Of a stretch of 16,224 nt of DNA, positions 7,896-13,827 are shown piece by piece. The stretch comes from CAZQIC01 sp964593555 (GTDB taxonomy: Bacteria; Bacteroidota; Bacteroidia; JAFLBG01): positions 1 to 16,224 of the forward strand of contig CAZQIC010000113.1 of assembly GCA_964593555.1 (NCBI GenBank), in the 5' to 3' direction. A program made the position numbers and the translations under genes. How positions within the stretch are numbered: position 1 is the stretch's first letter; each line of letters opens with the position of its first letter. The notes beneath the pieces were generated by a model, which searched no databases, was not told where the DNA came from, and saw only the letters and a program-made list of their open reading frames with translations.

Positions 7896-8498
7896 TTATG
7901 CCTTTTTAAATCTTGCAGCAACTTCATCCCAATTGATCACGTTCCAGAATGCAGTAACATAATCCGGTCTCCTGTTTTGATAATTCAAATAATAAGCATG
8001 TTCCCAAACATCAAGTCCCAATATCGGAGTACCTTTTACTTCAGCAACATCCATTAATGGATTATCCTGATTAGGTGTAGATGAAACAACTAATTTTCCT
8101 CCACTTACTACTAACCATGCCCAGCCCGATCCAAAGCGAGTTGCAGCTGCATTTGCAAATTGTTTCTGAAATTCTTCGAATGATCCGAAAGCGGAATTGA
8201 TCGCTGCTTCCAAATCGCCCGATGGTTTTCCTCCGCCGTTTGGTTTCATAATTGTCCAGAACAAACTGTGGTTGAAGTGCCCGCCGCCATTGTTTCTTAC
8301 TGCAGGAGCAAGTTTAGAGATTCCTTTGCAGATGTCTTCAATACTTAATTTTTCTGTATCAGATCCTGCAATAGCATTGTTAAGATTAGTTACGTAAGCG
8401 TTATGATGTTTGCCGTGGTGTATCTCCATTGTTTTAGCATCGATATGCGGCTCAAGTGCATTGTACGCGTATGGTAATTTTGGTAATTCAAAGGCCAT
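7896..8498 (-). CDS. sodA: Superoxide dismutase, Mn/Fe family (Mn-like or cambialistic)
   Basis: 200 residues, full length for the family, start MAFELPKLPYAYNALEPHID. It converts superoxide to hydrogen peroxide and oxygen, probably in the cytoplasm since there is no signal peptide. The four metal ligands are all present: His27 (TMEIHHGKHH), His77 (GGGHFNHSLFW), and Asp163 and His167 (DVWEHAYYLNY). Metal preference: the glycine before the His77 motif (NNGGGH, Gly73) and Gln144 (TPNQDNPLMDV) match the Mn-type second sphere rather than the Fe-type Gln69/Ala pair. However, many Bacteroidota enzymes with this pattern accept either metal, so the symbol is provisional. The gene is monocistronic: a clear terminator lies 18 bases past its stop, and a candidate promoter sits in the 66-base gap to the divergent lipoprotein gene. 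Confidence 0.97.
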   Translation of the reverse strand: MAFELPKLPYAYNALEPHIDAKTMEIHHGKHHNAYVTNLNNAIAGSDTEKLSIEDICKGISKLAPAVRNNGGGHFNHSLFWTIMKPNGGGKPSGDLEAAINSAFGSFEEFQKQFANAAATRFGSGWAWLVVSGGKLVVSSTPNQDNPLMDVAEVKGTPILGLDVWEHAYYLNYQNRRPDYVTAFWNVINWDEVAARFKKA

Positions 8499-8541
8499 AT
8501 TAATAAGTTTTTAACTGTTAAATTTTTTATCTTCGATAAAT

Positions 8542-8549
8542 CAAAGATA
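8542..8549 (-). promoter_or_regulatory. Candidate -7 promoter element upstream of sod
   Basis: Read on the minus strand, TATCTTTG is an exact match to the Bacteroidota -7 consensus TAnnTTTG. It ends 43 bases before the sod ATG at 8498. A TTG/TTTG -33 element is not obvious at the expected distance. The location in the short divergent gap is right, so the call is plausible but not strong. Confidence 0.45.
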
Positions 8550-8564
8550 AGAATATTTTATTTT

Positions 8565-8756
8565 ATGCGTTTAAACCGATCGTTAACACCTTTATTTTTA
8601 CTGCTGGTTTTATTTATTTATTCCTGCGGAATAGATGAGCGAAGCCAAAGAGAAAAAGAAAACGAGAAAAAACAAACTATGGATTCCCTTTTTAAGGACG
8701 CAGATAAAATACCTGTGATTGAAGAAGAAATTGACACCACATCAACAAATCCCTAG
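8565..8756 (+). CDS. Small charged lipoprotein
   Basis: 63 residues. MRLNRSLTPLFLLLVLFIYSCG is a lipoprotein signal with the modified cysteine at residue 21 (lipobox IYSC). The mature part is only about 43 residues, strongly charged (a Lys/Glu helix from about 27 to 38, then IPVIEEEIDTTSTNP), with no recognisable domain. After cleavage it would be a short lipid-anchored peptide in the periplasm or on an outer-membrane face. It is divergent from sod (66 bases) and its stop lies 2 bases from the stop of the convergent S41 protease gene. Coding is supported by the clean lipobox and by filling the gap exactly. Function is unknown. Confidence 0.75.
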   Translation: MRLNRSLTPLFLLLVLFIYSCGIDERSQREKENEKKQTMDSLFKDADKIPVIEEEIDTTSTNP

Positions 8757-8758
8757 AA

Positions 8759-10384
8759 TTATTTTTTTTCACTGAATAAAGCGACTGCCTTATTCACAGC
8801 CCAGTCGTTAGCATGGATAACAGGATAAAACCCGGTATTGCCCCAAAGATTCCTTGCAATAAGTGCCTTCACCTGGTTTGATAATACTGCTGATGAAACA
8901 TTTATTTGCTGCTGGTTTCTCGCAACTCCATTTTTTTCTGCATAGGAAAAAAGTTCATTCATCAGGTTATTATCCACTTTGAATTTCGCATTAAATTCTT
9001 CTCCATCTTTATATTTATTTTTAAGATCGTTCCTGTTTCTGTCTGCATAAGCAAAACAAAAACGATTTACCAGCCCCTTATTACTTACCTCAAAAAGATA
9101 GTGTGATCTTCCGGCAGTATCCAGGGGAATAAATACATCCGGAACAATTCCTCCTCCTCCATAAACTATTTTTCCACCCGGTGTAGTAAACTTAAGTGAA
9201 TCATTCACCCTAATACTATCCTGAACTTCCAATTCACCATTCTCAAAACGATCAGATTCTTCACGATAATATTCATCAAGTCCTTTATCATATGGCTTTT
9301 GGATACATCTGCCGGTTGGTGTATAGTACCTTGCTATTGTAAGGCGGATTGCAGACCCATCAGGGAATTCAGACTGTTCCTGTACCAATCCTTTACCAAA
9401 TGATCTTCTCCCTATAATTGTTCCCCTGTCATTATCCTGGATTGCCCCGGCAACAATTTCACTTGCCGATGCTGATCCTTCATCTATCAATACGATCAAT
9501 TCATTTTTCTCGAAACTTCCTGTCGCGGTTGCTTTATGAAATTTTTTCGGATGCGAACGGCCTTCCGTATAAACAATTTGTTTTCCCTTTTCTAAAAACT
9601 CGTCGGTAAGGTCAACCGCCGTATTTAACAAACCGCCCGGATTGCCGCGTAAATCGAGAACAAGTTTTTGCATTCCCTGTGCGGTTAGTTTTTTATATGC
9701 TTCCATGTATTCATCATATGTCGTTTCCGCAAAACGACTGATCTTAACATAACCAATGCTGGGTGTTAGCATGTATGCCACCTCGATACTATAAATAGGG
9801 ATCTTACCCCGGGTAATGGTTACCTCCAATAATTTTTTAACTCCCCTTCTTTCAATGCTCACTTTTACTTGTGTACCTCCTTCTCCGCGCAGCTTATCCA
9901 TCACATCCTTATTTGTAATTTTAACTCCTGCGGCATTTTTGCCTTCAATTTTAACGATCTTATCGCCAGCGATTATACCAACAGCTTCTGAAGGCCCGCC
10001 TGATATGGCAGATATTACACGTATGGTATCATTAATAATATTAAACTCTATACCTATACCGTCAAAATTTCCCTTTAAGGGCTCATTGGCCGAACTCAAT
10101 TCCTCCGCACTGATAAAGGCAGAATGCGGATCAAGATTTTGCAGCATATCCCTAAGTGTATTCTCGACCAATGATTTTTTATTAATCGTATCTACATATT
10201 GCTGCTCGATGTAATCGAGAATATTATCGATCTTAGAATTGTTATGATTCGTAATGGCATGTTGTAAAAAACTACCGCGGCCTCCTTCAACATTTATTTT
10301 AAGTCCAATATAAATTCCAATTATAAGGAGTAACGCAAAGACAATGGGTAAATAAATTACACTTCTTCTGCGCGGAGCATCCAT
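8759..10384 (-). CDS. S41 family C-terminal processing protease (CtpA/Prc-like)
   Basis: 541 residues from ATG 10384; a TTG just upstream is less likely. An N-terminal anchor (VIYLPIVFALLLIIGIYIGL, about 9-28) places the enzyme in the periplasm. A PDZ domain spans about 85-170 (GIGIEFNIINDTIRVISAIS, then AGDKIVKIEG). The peptidase domain holds the catalytic Ser306 in GSASASEIVAGAI and Lys331 in SFGKGLVQ; the 25-residue spacing equals that of the Ser-Lys dyad in E. coli Prc. Family members trim or degrade envelope proteins from the C-terminus, with the PDZ domain gating substrate access. The roughly 160 residues after the core resemble other Bacteroidota members. The start overlaps the dCMP deaminase stop (TGATG), so the two are probably translationally coupled. 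The substrate is unknown. Confidence 0.95.
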   Translation of the reverse strand: MDAPRRRSVIYLPIVFALLLIIGIYIGLKINVEGGRGSFLQHAITNHNNSKIDNILDYIEQQYVDTINKKSLVENTLRDMLQNLDPHSAFISAEELSSANEPLKGNFDGIGIEFNIINDTIRVISAISGGPSEAVGIIAGDKIVKIEGKNAAGVKITNKDVMDKLRGEGGTQVKVSIERRGVKKLLEVTITRGKIPIYSIEVAYMLTPSIGYVKISRFAETTYDEYMEAYKKLTAQGMQKLVLDLRGNPGGLLNTAVDLTDEFLEKGKQIVYTEGRSHPKKFHKATATGSFEKNELIVLIDEGSASASEIVAGAIQDNDRGTIIGRRSFGKGLVQEQSEFPDGSAIRLTIARYYTPTGRCIQKPYDKGLDEYYREESDRFENGELEVQDSIRVNDSLKFTTPGGKIVYGGGGIVPDVFIPLDTAGRSHYLFEVSNKGLVNRFCFAYADRNRNDLKNKYKDGEEFNAKFKVDNNLMNELFSYAEKNGVARNQQQINVSSAVLSNQVKALIARNLWGNTGFYPVIHANDWAVNKAVALFSEKK

Positions 10385-10875
10385 CAAGCAGAAGTTTTAG
10401 TTGATTGAAGTGTCCCTGTGAATTTCTCGGCCTGTACTCCAAATTTTCGAAGGAAATCCACTCCTTCGTCTGCTGCTATGCCTTTAAACTCGGCATATGA
10501 ATTAAGGTAAAACACTTTTTTTATGCCGGTGGTAAAAATTATTCTGGCACATGCAATGCAAGGAGATAAAGTAATGTATAACGTTGAACCGTCAATAGAA
10601 ACTTTATTTTTTGCTGCATATAGTATTGCATTTTGCTCCGCATGAAGCGCAAGCGAACAGCTTCCTTTACTATCGCGCGGACAACCCACATCCGGCCATT
10701 GTTCATCACAGTTATGAGTTCCTGCAGGCGGACCATTATAGCCAAGAGAAACGATACGCGTATCCTTGGTAAGTACGGCCCCTACTTTTATCTTAACGCA
10801 ATGTGATTTTTGCGCAAGATTAACAGCGAGGTCCATGTATATTTCATCAAAACTGGGGCGGTGAATTTCAGACAT
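10384..10875 (-). CDS. dCMP deaminase family protein (ComEB-like)
   Basis: 163 residues, the usual length for deoxycytidylate deaminases. Zinc site: His78 and catalytic Glu80 in LHAEQNAI, then Cys106 and Cys109 in LSPCIACARII. The N-terminal RPSFDEIYMDLA and GYNGPPAGTHNC segments are standard for the family. Extra Cys/His residues (His54, Cys56, Cys65, Cys73) could form the second zinc site seen in many dCMP deaminases. Reaction: dCMP to dUMP plus ammonia, feeding dTTP synthesis; cytosolic. The C-terminus (QSTKTSA) overlaps the ATG of the S41 protease by one base. That pairing is not a pathway link and probably only reflects shared transcription. Confidence 0.95.
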   Translation of the reverse strand: MSEIHRPSFDEIYMDLAVNLAQKSHCVKIKVGAVLTKDTRIVSLGYNGPPAGTHNCDEQWPDVGCPRDSKGSCSLALHAEQNAILYAAKNKVSIDGSTLYITLSPCIACARIIFTTGIKKVFYLNSYAEFKGIAADEGVDFLRKFGVQAEKFTGTLQSTKTSA

Positions 10876-10882
10876 AAAAGGG

Positions 10883-10890
10883 CAAAATTA
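10883..10890 (-). promoter_or_regulatory. Candidate -7 promoter element of the dCMP deaminase-protease operon
   Basis: On the minus strand TAATTTTG exactly fits the Bacteroidota TAnnTTTG element, in the 53-base gap between the DCC gene stop and the dCMP deaminase ATG. It ends only 7 bases before that ATG, so a transcript from it would have almost no leader. No clear -33 TTTG is seen at normal spacing. Tentative. Confidence 0.35.
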
Positions 10891-10928
10891 TACCTGACAA
10901 AAGTAATAATAAAAACCGGGCTTTAAAG

Positions 10929-11363
10929 CTAATTACTGCTCCTGTTCAAATAAACCGAACCCTTGAGATTTTGATCCGGAAAATATATTTCTTTAGACTG
11001 ACCCAAAATTTTATACCTATGCCTTGCAACCTGGTTATAAATAAAATCCGTAAAAAAAAGTGGCAAAAATCTGAACCACGATATAAACTTCCAGGGATAT
11101 GGAAGCATCATGAATATATTAAATATGGCTCTGGATTTTTTATAACAATTCAGAGTATCAACCAAGTAAATTGTTTTCAAATTAATAAAAATTTCATTCG
11201 CATTTCTCAAGACCTTTCTGGCTTCTCTGCTCTGAATGGGAAGAAATACAAAATTATTTTTTTTATCCTGTTTTTTTACGAAGCGTATAATTGCCTCGCA
11301 AAAATTACACACGCCGTCATACAAAACAAATTGTTGCGAAAATTTTTCCACTCCTTTTTCCAT
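10929..11363 (-). CDS. DCC family thiol-disulfide oxidoreductase (DUF393, YuxK-like)
   Basis: 144 residues. The family signature D-x-x-C-x-x-C is present as YDGVCNFC: Asp16, Cys19, Cys22 right after the first strand (FVLYDG). It is followed by a helix (EAIIRFVKKQD) and FVFLPIQS, a thioredoxin-like order. The DSLKTIYLVD-type strand seen in relatives is here FINLKTIYLVDTLNCYKKS, with a further Cys. The rest is helical and hydrophobic (IFMMLPYPWKFISWFRFLPL), typical for DUF393, whose members are predicted redox proteins with poorly known partners. No signal peptide, so probably cytoplasmic or membrane-associated. Its ATG comes one base after the HTTM protein stop (TAA-G-ATG), so the two are almost certainly translated from one message and probably act together. 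Confidence 0.9.
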   Translation of the reverse strand: MEKGVEKFSQQFVLYDGVCNFCEAIIRFVKKQDKKNNFVFLPIQSREARKVLRNANEIFINLKTIYLVDTLNCYKKSRAIFNIFMMLPYPWKFISWFRFLPLFFTDFIYNQVARHRYKILGQSKEIYFPDQNLKGSVYLNRSSN

Positions 11364-11364
11364 C

Positions 11365-12825
11365 TTAATTCAAAATTATACTTGCGAGTACTTCCCTGGT
11401 GGGCTCTACATATTGATAGTCAGGTAACGTTATTTCCTTCATATATATTATTTTTAGCTCGTTAATAGTTTGATCTGGATGGTTGTTATTCCACTCCGAA
11501 AAAATGTAGTCGCAATAATAGGGTCGAATACAATTATTACAAACAAAAAGATAATTTTCAGAATATTTTCTCCACCGATCATTCTTATAAAATGAAACCG
11601 CATTTTCAGGTTTGGTATAATTAACCGGGTTCCCCCCATTACCAATATCAATTAGCTGACCATTATTAGTTCTGGCTTCATAAACGTACCAACCATCGTC
11701 CTTAAATACAGAAGGGGCAAACATACCCCAGTTCTGATTTACACCTATTAATTGTCCTACCCCTCTTATGTCACCTTCAATTTTAAAATTTGAAAATGAA
11801 GTTGTTTGCCAGTTCCATAACAGAATGTAGATAATTACAGGCAATAATATGAGTTGGCGAAATATTCTAATCGGTTCTTTTTCAATAGTTGCAATTTCAG
11901 CCACATCATTTGCTACCGGATAATATTTTTTCCTAACCCAGGCCAATTTTTTCTCTGCTTTGTTTAACCATTGTGATGGAAAGAGACCAATAAGAGAAAC
12001 TATTCCTATGATAAAAAACAGGCCCACAAAAAGTGTCAATGCAATTCCCATATGTAAAAAGATCAACATGAGAATGGCAATTGACCTGAAAAAAAAGCTA
12101 TAAAATGGAACAAAAAATAAAAGTGGAACCAGCAGTTCTATATAATACACAGTAAATGTGAGAAACTTTAGCACTCCAACATATGGATAAATTAACTTAC
12201 CAATGGGAAATACCATTTGGTCAAGACTAAGTGCATAATATATTGCAGTGCCATCAGAAGTCCATTCGGGAGAAGGCTCTTTTAGTAATGCCGAAAAAAC
12301 ATAGACAGATACTATTTGTACTACATATCCGATAGATGCAATTCCAAAGTATGAATATTCTGTACTCAACTCATTCGACCTGAGTTTGTCAAGCGAATAG
12401 CATTTTCCCCAGGGTAAAAATATTCCCCAAAATAAAATCATTCGCAGTAAATCATCGCCGCCCTGCAAAATGAGGTTGTTGCGATTTTGAAGCGACATTA
12501 ATAAAAGCCATGATAGCGCCGTTGATAGTTTAGTTTTCCATCCTAACATCATAGCTAAAGCAAAAAAAGCAGCCGCCACAAAAAGCATAACCTGTACAAA
12601 CCATAAACCAGAAACATTATGAATGGATATGTTCCATGAATCCCACGCATATTGGAACAAAGCGCTTAGCGGTAACAACCCTTCGTCGGTGTAATGAGCT
12701 TTTAAATCAGTCGCCCGAATGCATAAGTCAAGTAATACTACGGCAGCTATACCAATACGCAAAAGGGCTAAGGCCCTTAGATCAAGAGTAAATACACTTT
12801 TAAAATATTGAATTGCTTTTTTCAT
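11365..12825 (-). CDS. HTTM domain membrane protein (vitamin K-dependent gamma-carboxylase-like)
   Basis: 486 residues from ATG 12825. The frame opens 13 codons earlier, but that extension lies inside a hairpin, so MKKAIQYFKSVFTLDLRALA is preferred. The N-terminal 250 residues are the HTTM domain: TLDLRALALLRIGIAAVVLL, an ALFQ loop, ALSWLLLMSLQNRN, LQGGDDLLRMILFWGIFLPW, with about eight to nine membrane helices in total. A soluble C-terminal domain contains NWGMFAPSVFKDDGWYVYEA, typical of bacterial HTTM proteins, and a C-x-x-C site (Cys429-Asn-Asn-Cys432) with Cys438 six residues on. The animal relative is the vitamin K epoxidase-carboxylase. Bacterial members are mostly uncharacterised, so a carboxylase role should not be assumed. 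Coupled to the DCC oxidoreductase by a one-base gap. Upstream is the Thr-rich lipoprotein gene, separated by a hairpin. Confidence 0.9.
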   Translation of the reverse strand: MKKAIQYFKSVFTLDLRALALLRIGIAAVVLLDLCIRATDLKAHYTDEGLLPLSALFQYAWDSWNISIHNVSGLWFVQVMLFVAAAFFALAMMLGWKTKLSTALSWLLLMSLQNRNNLILQGGDDLLRMILFWGIFLPWGKCYSLDKLRSNELSTEYSYFGIASIGYVVQIVSVYVFSALLKEPSPEWTSDGTAIYYALSLDQMVFPIGKLIYPYVGVLKFLTFTVYYIELLVPLLFFVPFYSFFFRSIAILMLIFLHMGIALTLFVGLFFIIGIVSLIGLFPSQWLNKAEKKLAWVRKKYYPVANDVAEIATIEKEPIRIFRQLILLPVIIYILLWNWQTTSFSNFKIEGDIRGVGQLIGVNQNWGMFAPSVFKDDGWYVYEARTNNGQLIDIGNGGNPVNYTKPENAVSFYKNDRWRKYSENYLFVCNNCIRPYYCDYIFSEWNNNHPDQTINELKIIYMKEITLPDYQYVEPTREVLASIILN

Positions 12826-12834
12826 GAGAAGTGA

Positions 12835-12864
12835 ATGGGCTTTCCTCGGATGAAGAAAGCCCAT
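12835..12864 (-). terminator. Hairpin between the Thr-rich lipoprotein and HTTM genes
   Basis: Perfect 10-bp inverted repeat: ATGGGCTTTC (12835-12844) and GAAAGCCCAT (12855-12864), with a 10-base loop. On the minus strand it lies 19 bases after the Thr-rich gene stop and 9 bases before the HTTM ATG. No U-run follows, so it may be a weak or Rho-assisted terminator, an attenuator or a processing site. Confidence 0.5.
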
Positions 12865-12883
12865 GTATTATCACACAGAATAA

Positions 12884-13696
12884 TTATTTATACGTTGTAC
12901 TCGTAGTGCTGCCAGTTGTGGTGCCTCCACTAGTACCACCTGTGGTTCCACTTGTTGTCCCATTTGTTGTGCCACCTGTGGTTCCACTTGTTGTACCACC
13001 TGATGTACCATTTGTTGTACCACCTGATGTACTTGTGGTTCTGGTTGTATTGCCAGTAGAAGTTCCGCCATTAGTTGTGGACCTTGTAGTAGAAGTTGTA
13101 GTCCCCGTTGTGCGTTTTTTAGTCTTACTTGTATCAGACATAGAACTGGTTGATTTTCCTGCTGAACTTGTTGTAGTTCCAGAGGTTCTTTTTTGAGTTG
13201 TGGAAGTTGTACCCGAACTATTCATCCCGTTATTAGAAGTACTACTTCCCATGGTTGTACCCGTAGTTGTACCTGATGAATTTCCGGTAGTCATAGTAGT
13301 TCCTGTAGAACCGGTCGATGTTGTACCCATCGTAGTTTGAGTAGTACTTGTTGTTGTACCAGATGTTCCGCTGGTAGTAACACCAGAAGTACTTCTCGTG
13401 GTCATAGTAGTACCTTGAGTTGTTGATTCGGATGTTGTTGTACCCATCGTAGTACCAGTACTTGTACTTCTTGTTGTCATGGCAGTTCCTGTTGTACTTG
13501 TTGTTGTCGAAGTGTCATCATCCATTTCACCTGTTGTACCCCCGCCTGTGGTAGTATTACCGCCTGTGGTAGTTGAATTGTATGTGGTTGTGCTATTAGT
13601 TGCTATCTCATCATCATTCAGCGATGAGTTTGTACTGTTACAACTGCAAAAAATAGTGCAAATTGCTATCCCATAAATTAATAATTTGTTTTTCAT
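12884..13696 (-). CDS. Thr/Ser/Gly-rich low-complexity lipoprotein
   Basis: 270 residues from ATG 13696; upstream in-frame ATGs (such as MIIKKRNHMKN) would displace the signal. MKNKLLIYGIAICTIFCSC is a lipoprotein signal with the modified cysteine at residue 19 (or 17). Everything after about residue 35 is low complexity. Threonine is by far the commonest residue, with Ser and Gly, scattered Met/Asn/Arg/Lys, and a short acidic patch (MDDDTS). Recurring phrases are GTTMTTRSTS and, near the end, GGTT/NGTT/SGTT tetrads from a 12-bp tandem repeat (12912-13031). No folded domain is visible. The likely state is a flexible lipid-anchored stalk in the periplasm or on the surface, perhaps O-glycosylated; yet the Bacteroides O-glycosylation motif D-(S/T)-(A/I/L/M/T/V) is not present. 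Coding is supported by the lipobox and by an uninterrupted biased frame ending in TSTTYK. Confidence 0.75.
   Translation of the reverse strand: MKNKLLIYGIAICTIFCSCNSTNSSLNDDEIATNSTTTYNSTTTGGNTTTGGGTTGEMDDDTSTTTSTTGTAMTTRSTSTGTTMGTTTSESTTQGTTMTTRSTSGVTTSGTSGTTTSTTQTTMGTTSTGSTGTTMTTGNSSGTTTGTTMGSSTSNNGMNSSGTTSTTQKRTSGTTTSSAGKSTSSMSDTSKTKKRTTGTTTSTTRSTTNGGTSTGNTTRTTSTSGGTTNGTSGGTTSGTTGGTTNGTTSGTTGGTSGGTTTGSTTSTTYK
12912..13031 (-). repeat. 12-bp in-frame tandem repeat (about 10 units)
   Basis: On the plus strand, units of 12 bases run head to tail: CCACCTGTGGTT, CCACTTGTTGTC, CCATTTGTTGTG, CCACCTGTGGTT, CCACTTGTTGTA, CCACCTGATGTA, CCATTTGTTGTA, CCACCTGATGTA (12936-13031), preceded by two more diverged units (12912-12935). 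A 23-base stretch repeats exactly at 12936-12958 and 12972-12994. Each unit encodes four residues (x-G-T-T type), so copy-number change keeps the frame. Confidence 0.85.
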
Positions 13697-13722
13697 ATGA
13701 TTACGTTTTTTTATAATCATAT
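13695..13722. other. AT-rich inverted repeat over the Thr-rich gene start
   Basis: ATATGATTA (13695-13703) and TAATCATAT (13714-13722) form a perfect 9-bp inverted repeat with a 10-base loop. It covers the ATG at 13696-13694 and an upstream in-frame ATG. As RNA it would partly hide the start codon, but an A-U-rich stem is weak; it could instead be a protein-binding palindrome. Tentative. Confidence 0.35.
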
Positions 13723-13827
13723 CACGAATAATAATGCCGTTTAGCAATCAGGGTAATTTGATAAGAAAAGGGAATTCTTTTTTAAAGAGTGAGAATTTTT
13801 TGAACCATTTCGGGAAAATTTGACTCA

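Noticed and set aside
10971..11465. Plus-strand 164-codon frame opposite the DCC and HTTM genes
   Set aside because: Fully antisense to two recognised genes; its translation has no domain and is mostly Lys/Ile/Phe from AT-rich complement.
12826..12864. HTTM start at 12864
   Set aside because: The extension lies wholly within the hairpin at 12835-12864; ATG 12825 gives a typical MKKAIQYF start of the family.
12912..13031. Possible CRISPR array
   Set aside because: The periodicity is 12 bases with no unique spacers and in-frame coding content; it is a coding minisatellite.
12831..13196. Plus-strand open frame rich in VVVPPLVPP repeats
   Set aside because: It is the antisense shadow of the Thr-rich lipoprotein's repeated ACC/ACA/GGT codons. 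It has no signal or start context, while the minus frame has a clear lipobox and covers the whole repeat region.
13479..13676. Plus-strand Val/Pro-rich open frame opposite the lipoprotein N-terminus
   Set aside because: Same cause: mirror of the Thr/Ser/Gly codons, no independent evidence of coding.
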